A DNA stretch of 64,000 nt from Abyssibius sp040880065. Lineage in GTDB: Bacteria; Pseudomonadota; Alphaproteobacteria; Rhodobacterales; Rhodobacteraceae. The stretch is taken from positions 1-64,000 of the forward strand of contig JBBDJE010000057.1 of NCBI GenBank assembly GCA_040880065.1, given 5' to 3'. Every line of letters starts with the position of its first letter. Positions within the stretch are counted from its first letter, which is position 1. The translations under genes and the position numbers were made by a program. The notes beneath the pieces were generated by a model, which searched no databases, had not been told where the DNA came from, and saw only the letters and a list, made by a program, of their open reading frames with translations. Positions 9,140-15,447 of the stretch are shown here, one piece after another.

Positions 9140-10063
9140 ATGCCCCGCAAAATTCACCTTCATGGCGTGCCGCTGCAAGATGGCACCTATCGTAAAGGCT
9201 GCGAAATGGGGCCATCGGCCCTGCGCACAGCAAGGCTTGCCGAAACGCTGGTCAGTCTTGGCCATAGCGTGGCCGATAAGGGCAATATCACCCCCGGCCC
9301 GCTGCCGGAGCTTTCCCACGCCAACGCTGCGGTGCACTCGCTGCCGACTATCGCCGCCTGGACCGAATCAATTCAAGCCACCGCTGCCGCCACGCCCGAA
9401 GATGTTTTCCCCATTTTCATGGGCGGCGATCATTCCATCTCGGCTGGCAGTGTTTCGGGCATGGCGCTGGTGCCGTCCGATAAACCGCTATTTGTGCTCT
9501 GGCTCGATGCCCACCCCGATTTTCACCTACTTTCCACCACCGAAAGCGGCAATCTGCATGGCACGCCTGCGGCCTATTTCACCGGCCAGCCGGAATTTGA
9601 GGGCTATTATCCGCCCCTGCAACGCGCGGTAGACCCCAAGCGTGTGTGTATGATTGGCCTGCGCAGTGTTGACGCGCCCGAGCGCACGGGGCTGAAAGCC
9701 GCTGGCGTAACCACGCATGATATGCGGCGGGTTGATGAAACCGGCATGGCGGCGCTGCTGGCGCCCTTTCTGGCCAAGGTGAAAGAAGCGGGCGGTCGGC
9801 TGCATGTCAGCCTCGATGTCGACTTTCTCGACCCGACCATCGCACCGGCGGTTGGCACAACCGTGCCCGGCGGTGCAACCTTCCGCGAAGCGCATCTGAT
9901 TATGGAAATGCTGTATGACAGCGGGCTTGTCACCAGTCTCGACCTTGTGGAACTTAACCCGTTTCTGGATGAGCGCGGCAAAACCGCCAACCTGCTGGTT
10001 GACCTTGTGGCCAGCCTGATGGGCCGCACCGTGCTCGACCGCCCGACCCGTTCACACAAATAA
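9140..10063 (+). CDS. rocF: Arginase
   Basis: Arginase hydrolyses L-arginine to ornithine and urea. The 307-residue protein has all manganese-binding motifs of the ureohydrolase family: GGDHS (95-99), DAHPDFH (123-129) and DVDFLDP around residue 225. The sequence is closer to arginases than to agmatinases (MHLHGVP-type N-terminus and MGPSALR near residue 23), and the neighbours also act on ornithine. The stop codon overlaps the next gene's ATG by one base, so CtlX is translationally coupled. Confidence 0.92.
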   Translation: MPRKIHLHGVPLQDGTYRKGCEMGPSALRTARLAETLVSLGHSVADKGNITPGPLPELSHANAAVHSLPTIAAWTESIQATAAATPEDVFPIFMGGDHSISAGSVSGMALVPSDKPLFVLWLDAHPDFHLLSTTESGNLHGTPAAYFTGQPEFEGYYPPLQRAVDPKRVCMIGLRSVDAPERTGLKAAGVTTHDMRRVDETGMAALLAPFLAKVKEAGGRLHVSLDVDFLDPTIAPAVGTTVPGGATFREAHLIMEMLYDSGLVTSLDLVELNPFLDERGKTANLLVDLVASLMGRTVLDRPTRSHK

Positions 10064-11043
10064 TGATACCCATGCCAGCCTTTCGCGAAAACCTGATTCA
10101 GGCCCCCAGACACGTGGTCATGGTGCGCCCCCACCGCTTCCGCTCGAACCCGCAAACAATGGCGGATAATGCCTTTCAAAGCCGGTCCAGCGCGCCAGAA
10201 GCGCAGGTGGCCAGCGATGCGGTCGCCGAATTTTACACCGTGGTTGCCGCGCTGCGCAGCCGCGGCGTTGTTGTGCATGAGTTTCAGGATACCGGCGTGC
10301 ATGACACACCGGATTCGGTGTTCCCGAATAACTGGTTTTCAACCCATTCCGGCGGTCATATCGCCATTTACCCCATGTTCAGCCCCAACCGGCGGCTGGA
10401 ACGCCGCGCCGACATCATCGAATTTCTGCGCCAGAGCTTTCGGGTGCAAGATATTATCGACTATTCGGGGCTGGAGCTTGACGGGCTTGTTCTGGAAGGC
10501 ACCGGGGCTATGGTCCTCGACCATATCGCCAATATTGCCTATGTCGCGCGCTCCAACCGTGCCGACCCGATTGCGCTGGAACGGTTCTGCACCCATTTCG
10601 GCTATGAACCCATGGTGTTTGACGCCGCCGATTCCGCAGGACGCGCGGTTTACCACACCAATGTAATGATGTGCATCGGCACCGAAATCGCGCTGCTGGG
10701 AGCCGCGCAGATTGCCAATAACAACCGACGTGACGAGGTCATCGGGCGGCTGCGCGAAACCGGGCGCAGCGTAGTGCGGCTATCTGCCGAGGAAATTTCG
10801 CGTTTTGCCGGCAATGCGATCGAGTTGAGCGGCCATGACCACCGCTTTCTGGCGCTTTCGCAGTCTGCATATGATGGCCTGACCCAAAAAAACCGCGAAG
10901 CGATTGCCGCCATTCTTCCGCTTGTTCCTCTGCCCGTGCCAACCCTCGAAACCGCTGGCGGTTCGGTGCGCTGCATGATTGCGGGCATCCATCTTACACC
11001 GCGCCCTGTGCGCGCCACACCCAAAACCGAGAGTCCCAAATGA
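10063..11043 (+). CDS. ctlX: Citrulline-utilisation hydrolase CtlX-type (amidinotransferase fold)
   Basis: The 326-residue protein belongs to the guanidino-group modifying (amidinotransferase/arginine deiminase) superfamily. Its N-terminus QAPRHVVMVRPHRFRSNPQT matches the CtlX subgroup, annotated as a citrulline hydrolase that releases ornithine. Catalytic-type residues are visible: the His in VYHTNVMMCIG and the late Cys in GGSVRCMIAG. Between arginase and ornithine cyclodeaminase it would feed a second source of ornithine into the same route. ATG 10063 overlaps the rocF stop; ATG 10072 is an alternative start. Arginine deiminase or dimethylarginine hydrolase activity cannot be excluded. Confidence 0.8.
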   Translation: MIPMPAFRENLIQAPRHVVMVRPHRFRSNPQTMADNAFQSRSSAPEAQVASDAVAEFYTVVAALRSRGVVVHEFQDTGVHDTPDSVFPNNWFSTHSGGHIAIYPMFSPNRRLERRADIIEFLRQSFRVQDIIDYSGLELDGLVLEGTGAMVLDHIANIAYVARSNRADPIALERFCTHFGYEPMVFDAADSAGRAVYHTNVMMCIGTEIALLGAAQIANNNRRDEVIGRLRETGRSVVRLSAEEISRFAGNAIELSGHDHRFLALSQSAYDGLTQKNREAIAAILPLVPLPVPTLETAGGSVRCMIAGIHLTPRPVRATPKTESPK

Positions 11044-12089
11044 CAGCCCCCTCCAAACTGGCCTATATCCCCTTTGTTTCCGTTGAAAACATGATGAAAC
11101 TTGTCCATGCCATTGGCCTGGAGCGCTTCATGTCCGAACTGGCCGACTATGTTGAGGCCGATTTCAAGCGCTGGGAACTGTTTGACAAAACCCCCCGCAT
11201 CGCTGCCCATTCCGCCGAAGGGGTGATCGAGCTTATGCCGACATCCGATGGCGAGGTTTACGGCTTCAAATATGTAAACGGGCATCCTTCCAACACCAAA
11301 GCAGGCCTGCAAACAGTTACCGCCTTTGGCCTTTTGGCCGATGTGGCCACCGGCTACCCTGTCTTGCTGAGCGAAATGACCATTCTCACCGCGCTGCGCA
11401 CTGCCGCCATGTCGGCGCTGGCGGCGCGGTTTCTGGCGCCAAAGGGCAGCACATCCATGGCGATCATCGGCAATGGCGCGCAATCGGAATTTCAGGCGCT
11501 GGCCTTCAAGGCGGTGTGCGGCATTACCGATATTCGCCTGTATGACATTGATAATGCGGCCACCGAAAAATGTGCCGCCAACCTTGCCGGCCATGGGCTC
11601 AACATTGTAAAATGCAAAACCGCGCAGGATGCGGTTGAAGGTGCGGATATCATCACCACCGTGACGGCAGACAAGCAATATGCCACGATTCTGACCGATA
11701 ACATGGTCGGCGGCGGCGTGCATATCAACGCCGTGGGCGGCGATTGCCCCGGCAAGACCGAGTTGCACCGCGATATTCTGTTGCGCAGCCAGATCTTTGT
11801 GGAATACCCGCCGCAAACCCGCATTGAAGGCGAGATTCAGCAGCTTGACGACGATTACCCCGTCACCGAGCTTTGGCAGGTGATGACCGGGGCTGCCAAG
11901 GGACGTGCCAATGACAGCGCGATCACCCTGTTTGATTCCGTCGGCTTTGCCATCGAAGATTTCTCGGCGCTACGCTATGTGCGCGACCAACTCCGCGCGC
12001 ACCCGTTCCACCAACAGCTTGACATGCTCGCCGACCCCGATGACCCGCGCGACCTGTTCGGCATGGTCGAGCGGGCAAAACAGGCGTAA
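11040..12089 (+). CDS. ocd: Ornithine cyclodeaminase
   Basis: Ornithine cyclodeaminase converts ornithine to proline and ammonia with bound NAD. The 349-residue protein has the OCD/mu-crystallin fold: a substrate region ending in KYVNGHPSNTKAGLQTV, the catalytic-loop segment LLSEMTILTALRTAAMSALA, a Rossmann motif around IIGNGAQSEFQ, and GGDCPGKTELH. It overlaps ctlX as ATGA, so all three enzymes form one unit: arginine and citrulline to ornithine, then to proline. Confidence 0.93.
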   Translation: MTAPSKLAYIPFVSVENMMKLVHAIGLERFMSELADYVEADFKRWELFDKTPRIAAHSAEGVIELMPTSDGEVYGFKYVNGHPSNTKAGLQTVTAFGLLADVATGYPVLLSEMTILTALRTAAMSALAARFLAPKGSTSMAIIGNGAQSEFQALAFKAVCGITDIRLYDIDNAATEKCAANLAGHGLNIVKCKTAQDAVEGADIITTVTADKQYATILTDNMVGGGVHINAVGGDCPGKTELHRDILLRSQIFVEYPPQTRIEGEIQQLDDDYPVTELWQVMTGAAKGRANDSAITLFDSVGFAIEDFSALRYVRDQLRAHPFHQQLDMLADPDDPRDLFGMVERAKQA

Positions 12090-12133
12090 CATGACAGCCC
12101 CTTCCCCTATGCTGGAACTTCAAGCGTAGGGGA

Positions 12134-12368
12134 TTCAAGCCATATCATTTGGCTGCCGCATTAAGCCTGTTCGCCGCGCCCTTGGCCGCGCAAGGCTTTG
12201 AGGGCGCCTTTGTCGACCTTCAGGATCAGATTTATAACGACGGTGATGGTTTTACAGTCGATCAGGCCGAGGCTTTGGCCCATGCAAGCTACACTTTCGG
12301 CGGGTATGACCATTGCACTTGGCGGGCCGCGCAACCCGATGATGTTCACCTATTCGCCCTATTACTAG
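12134..12368 (+). pseudogene. Decayed exported beta-barrel-like gene (frame-disrupted remnant)
   Basis: One frame reads HLAAALSLFAAPLAAQGFEG, a clear signal peptide, then FVDLQDQIYNDGDG and ASYTFGGYD, which looks like the start of an outer-membrane barrel. It has no ATG, GTG or good ribosome site before it. After about position 12300 a shifted frame reads SAGMTIALGGPRNPMMFTYS and ends in an aromatic-rich tail with TAG at 12366-12368, like the end of a barrel. The simplest reading is an ancestral outer-membrane protein that lost its middle and its start codon. No function is claimed. It fills the 376-base gap between ocd and gabD. Confidence 0.4.
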
Positions 12369-12465
12369 GCGCGCAGCGGAACGTCTTTGGCGGCAGCGAC
12401 CCCTTGCAGCTTACGCGGCAATGTGATCACCTGCCGCCAATTTTCATTTGACCTTCGAGGACGAA

Positions 12466-13941
12466 ATGCTGGACGTAACAGACCTGAAATCAATGCTGAA
12501 AGACCCGAGCCTGCTGCTGGACACCGCCTATGTTGCGGGCGAATGGTGCGGTGCGGATAGCGGCGAAAGTTTCAATGTAACCAACCCGGCGCGCGGCGAT
12601 GTCATCTGCACCGTGCCGGATATGGGCGTGGATGAAACCCGCCGCGCGATTGATGCCGCCTATGCTGCACAAAAGCCATGGGCCGCGCGCACCGGCAAGG
12701 ACCGCGCCGCCGTTCTGCACAAATGGTTCGAGCTGATGGTTGAAAACGCCGATGATCTTGGCACCATCCTGACCGCCGAGATGGGCAAGCCCTTTACTGA
12801 GGCCAAGGGCGAGGTTCTGTATGGGGCCAGCTTCATCGAATGGTTCGCCGAAGAGGCCAAGCGCGTTTACGGCGAAACCATCCCCGGCCACCAGCCCGAC
12901 AAGCGCATCATGGTGTTAAAACAGCCGGTCGGCGTTGTCTCCTCGATTACGCCGTGGAACTTTCCCAATGCGATGATTGCCCGCAAGGTTGGCCCGGCTT
13001 TGGCCGTGGGCTGCACATTCGTGGCCAAACCGGCGGCTGAAACCCCGCTTTCGGCGCTGGCCATGGCGTTGCTGGCCGAGCGTGCCGGCGTGCCAAAGGG
13101 CGTGTTTTCGGTCATCACTTCGAAATCCAGCTCGAAAATCGGCAAGGAATTTTGCGACAACCCGAAGGTGCGCAAGCTGACCTTTACCGGCTCGACCGAA
13201 GTTGGCCGCATTCTGCTGCGCCAAGGGGCCGAGCAGGTCATGAAAATGAGCATGGAGCTTGGCGGCAACGCGCCCTTCATCGTGTTTGATGATGCCGATC
13301 TGGACAAGGCGGTCGAAGGCGCGATGATCTCCAAATATCGCAACAATGGCCAAACCTGCGTTTGCGCCAACCGCATTTATGTGCAGGCCGGCGTTTATGA
13401 CGCCTTTGCTGAAAAGCTCGCCGTGGCCGTGGGCAAGATGAAAATCGGCGACGGGTTCGGCGACGGGGTTACCACCGGCCCGCTGATCACATCCGAAGCT
13501 GTGGCCAAGGTCGAAGAGCATATCGCCGATGCGGTGAGCAAGGGCGCAAAGGTTGTAGCCGGTGGCAAGCGCCACGACCTTGGTGGCACATTCTTTGAAC
13601 CGACAATCCTGACTGGCGTGACCAAGGCCATGGCGGTATCGTCGGATGAAACCTTCGGCCCTGTTGCGCCACTGTTCCGCTTTGAAGACGAGGCCGATGT
13701 GATCGCGCAGGCCAATGACACGATTTTCGGCCTTGCCAGCTATTTCTACGCCAATGACCTGAGCCGCGTCTGGCGCGTGGCCGAGGCGCTGGAATATGGC
13801 ATGGTCGGTGTGAATACCGGGCTGATTTCCACCGAAGTGGCCCCCTTTGGCGGGGTGAAGCAATCCGGCCAGGGCCGCGAAGGCAGCAGCCACGGGATTG
13901 ATGACTATCTGGAGATGAAATACATCTGCATGAGCGTGTAG
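12466..13941 (+). CDS. gabD: Succinate-semialdehyde dehydrogenase (NAD(P)+)
   Basis: This aldehyde dehydrogenase of 491 residues oxidises succinate semialdehyde to succinate, the last step of GABA degradation. It has the ALDH catalytic set: the Asn in ITPWNFPNAM, the Gly-rich NAD loop FTGSTEVGR, the Glu in MELGGNAPF, and the Cys in NNGQTCVCANR. The CVCANR form after the Cys is typical of GabD, including its possible redox disulfide. I chose ATG 12466 (MLDVTDLKSMLKDPSLLL), with GAGG about 7 bases upstream, over the TTG at 12448. A strong terminator follows directly. Other small semialdehydes could be substrates. Confidence 0.88.
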   Translation: MLDVTDLKSMLKDPSLLLDTAYVAGEWCGADSGESFNVTNPARGDVICTVPDMGVDETRRAIDAAYAAQKPWAARTGKDRAAVLHKWFELMVENADDLGTILTAEMGKPFTEAKGEVLYGASFIEWFAEEAKRVYGETIPGHQPDKRIMVLKQPVGVVSSITPWNFPNAMIARKVGPALAVGCTFVAKPAAETPLSALAMALLAERAGVPKGVFSVITSKSSSKIGKEFCDNPKVRKLTFTGSTEVGRILLRQGAEQVMKMSMELGGNAPFIVFDDADLDKAVEGAMISKYRNNGQTCVCANRIYVQAGVYDAFAEKLAVAVGKMKIGDGFGDGVTTGPLITSEAVAKVEEHIADAVSKGAKVVAGGKRHDLGGTFFEPTILTGVTKAMAVSSDETFGPVAPLFRFEDEADVIAQANDTIFGLASYFYANDLSRVWRVAEALEYGMVGVNTGLISTEVAPFGGVKQSGQGREGSSHGIDDYLEMKYICMSV

Positions 13942-13943
13942 CG

Positions 13944-13971
13944 AAAAGGGCCCCACGCGGGGCCCTTTTTT
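13944..13971 (+). terminator. Bidirectional rho-independent terminator
   Basis: GGGCCCC (13948-13954) and GGGGCCC (13959-13965) form a perfect 7-bp GC stem with an ACGC loop, flanked by AAAA and TTTTTT. It serves gabD on the plus strand, and its A-run gives a T-run on the minus strand for the S74-like gene ending at 13977. Confidence 0.9.
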
Positions 13972-13976
13972 ATGGT

Positions 13977-14402
13977 TCAATCGAGCGGCTGCATTTCCAT
14001 GCCCAGCATGCCGTAATCGACCGCCATATAGCCAAATGGCCCGGCGACGATGGCTTGCGGCGAGTGCATCAGCACATCTTGCGCCATCACGCCCAGATAG
14101 GCCTGATTGCCGCCGATATAGCGGTAGGTATAAAGCGGCAACCCGTTGGGCGCTGTGCCTGCAGGGGAAATACCGGTTTTCAGGCGTGCGTCGCTAACGG
14201 CGATCTCGTCATCTTCGCCAGTCAGAGTAAGCGCCAGAATGGCGATGATGGCCAGCGGGATTAGCCACGCGCCAGACCCGTTGCGCATTGGGGTTTCTAC
14301 CTCGGTTGGCACGGGCGGGACATAAATCGCCGAACCGGCATTGGCCAGGCTTCCGGCGGCGGCGGCTGCGCTCAGCAGCGCGGCAATTGCGAGTCTCTTC
14401 AT
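13977..14402 (-). CDS. Small membrane protein with S74-like (tail-fibre chaperone) C-terminal domain
   Basis: The 141-residue protein has three parts. Residues 1-22 form a signal peptide (MKRLAIAALLSAAAAAGSLA). Residues around 38-62 contain the block GSGAWLIPLAIIAILALTLT. The C-terminus from about residue 69 begins SDARLKTGI and continues through LPLYTYRYIGG, YLGVMAQDVL and GYMAVDYGML. That tail matches the peptidase S74/intramolecular chaperone pattern, including the S-D-x-R-x-K signature used for self-cleavage in phage endosialidases. Two neighbours share the first two parts but lack the tail. Function is unknown; such proteins recur in Rhodobacteraceae. Confidence 0.8.
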   Translation of the reverse strand: MKRLAIAALLSAAAAAGSLANAGSAIYVPPVPTEVETPMRNGSGAWLIPLAIIAILALTLTGEDDEIAVSDARLKTGISPAGTAPNGLPLYTYRYIGGNQAYLGVMAQDVLMHSPQAIVAGPFGYMAVDYGMLGMEMQPLD

Positions 14403-14437
14403 CGTTAACTCCCTTAGTTGTAAAAACCAGCGTTCAG

Positions 14438-14605
14438 TTACTGCACGCTTAAGACGCTCAAGCTATCATCCAAATATTTATCAGCCTTGCCCACAGCGCT
14501 TACCATGCCGCCAAGGTCGGCCAGTGCTTCTGCCCCGCCCAGTTTGCGCACAAGGCAGTCAGGGCGATGAGATAGGGCATTCAGAGTCTCCGGCGTATCT
14601 TTTGA
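14438..14605 (-). pseudogene. Possible coding remnant without a start codon
   Basis: The minus strand is open for 55 codons with very protein-like composition: KLGGAEALADLGGMVSAVGK, then ADKYLDDSLSVLSVQ, then TAA at 14440-14438. An in-frame stop lies just upstream, and the only internal starts are a GTG giving about 37 residues and an ATG. There is no good ribosome site. It may be a small gene with a GTG start or the tail of a lost gene. I do not recognise it. Confidence 0.3.
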
Positions 14606-14643
14606 CTATTGGTAAATGAAACCCAATCATTCACAAATAGAAA

Positions 14644-14663
14644 AGAGGCCCAAAAGGGCCTCT
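14644..14663 (-). terminator. Terminator of the second small membrane protein gene
   Basis: AGAGGCCC (14644-14651) and GGGCCTCT (14656-14663) form a perfect 8-bp stem with an AAAA loop, 49 bases downstream of the gene ending at 14713. On the minus strand the hairpin runs into TTTTC. Confidence 0.8.
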
Positions 14664-14712
14664 TTCCAAAATTCTTTTAACTGCAAAAGCCGGAGCCTTG
14701 GCCTAAGCCTTC

Positions 14713-14931
14713 TTATGCTGGATCTTGTGGATCATCTGGTTCGTCTTCGCCGCCAGTCAAGGTCAGCGCAAGAATGGCGATGATCGCCAGCGGGATGAGC
14801 CATGCGCCCGAACCGCTGCGCATCGGTTCTTCAACCACAGTCACTGCGGGTGGAACATAAACAGGTGTGCCGGCAACAGCGGCGCCAGCGGTTGCAAGCA
14901 TTGCGATAACGCCAGTCAAAACGGTTTTCAT
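14713..14931 (-). CDS. Small membrane protein, second member of the GSGAWLIPLA family
   Basis: The 72-residue protein has a signal peptide (MKTVLTGVIAMLATAGAAVA), a short segment TPVYVPPAVTVVEEPMRSGS, the hydrophobic block GAWLIPLAIIAILALTLTG, and a strongly acidic tail (GEDEPDDPQDPA). The block is nearly identical to those in the genes on either side, and DNA identity is also high there, so the three arose by tandem duplication. It lacks the S74-like tail. The gene has its own downstream terminator. Function unknown; not a transporter by size. Confidence 0.8.
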   Translation of the reverse strand: MKTVLTGVIAMLATAGAAVAGTPVYVPPAVTVVEEPMRSGSGAWLIPLAIIAILALTLTGGEDEPDDPQDPA

Positions 14932-15074
14932 AAATATCTCCTATGGTTTCGTTATCTGAAGGGTGGCCTGAACGTATTGCATAATCAAGTCTTAAGCGTG
15001 TTCCGGCGAATGTGCAGCGCAATGCACGCATAACTGTTGTATCATGGCAACAGGTGCACGGGCATAACGCATAG

Positions 15075-15102
15075 AAAAACCGGCGGATTTAAACCCGCTG
15101 GT
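15075..15102 (-). terminator. Terminator of the third small membrane protein gene
   Basis: ACCGGCGG (15079-15086) pairs with CCGCTGGT (15095-15102) with one G-U pair. On the minus strand the hairpin is followed by TTTTT (15075-15079 on the complement). It lies about 30 bases past the gene ending at 15134. Confidence 0.65.
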
Positions 15103-15133
15103 CAATTCAAATGCGCTGCAGGTGTTGCAGTTT

Positions 15134-15328
15134 CTACCGTTCGCGCTCTTCACCAGTCAGCGTCAGCGCCAAAATGGCAATAATTGCCAGCGGGATAAGC
15201 CATGCGCCCGAGCCCGCGCGCATTGGTTCTTCAACGACGGTAACGGCGGGTGCAACGTAAACAGCCGAACCTGCAACAGCCGCGCCTGCGGCAAGAACAG
15301 AGGTGAGTGTAAGAAGTGCAAAACGCAT
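15134..15328 (-). CDS. Small membrane protein, third member of the GSGAWLIPLA family
   Basis: The 64-residue protein has a signal peptide (MRFALLTLTSVLAAGAAVAG), then SAVYVAPAVTVVEEPMRAGS, the shared hydrophobic block GAWLIPLAIIAILALTLTG, and a short charged tail EERER. I chose the ATG at 15328 because CAGGAG lies 5-8 bases upstream; the longer in-frame start at 15424 adds 32 residues with no membrane or signal character. Family and unknown function are as for the two neighbours. It has its own terminator, so the three paralogues are probably expressed separately. Confidence 0.8.
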   Translation of the reverse strand: MRFALLTLTSVLAAGAAVAGSAVYVAPAVTVVEEPMRAGSGAWLIPLAIIAILALTLTGEERER

Positions 15329-15447
15329 GAAATGCTCCTGAGTGAACCTGTTTAACAATATGTTAAAATTCCAGAAAACCGGCGCAAAAGCAACGGAAAT
15401 TTTCGCCAAAGCAATGCCGCCCATGCCAGCGCCGTTGCAAAATGGCC

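Noticed and set aside
10650..11816. 388-codon minus-strand open frame antisense to ctlX/ocd
   Set aside because: Both plus-strand genes have clear catalytic motifs, and the antisense product has none.
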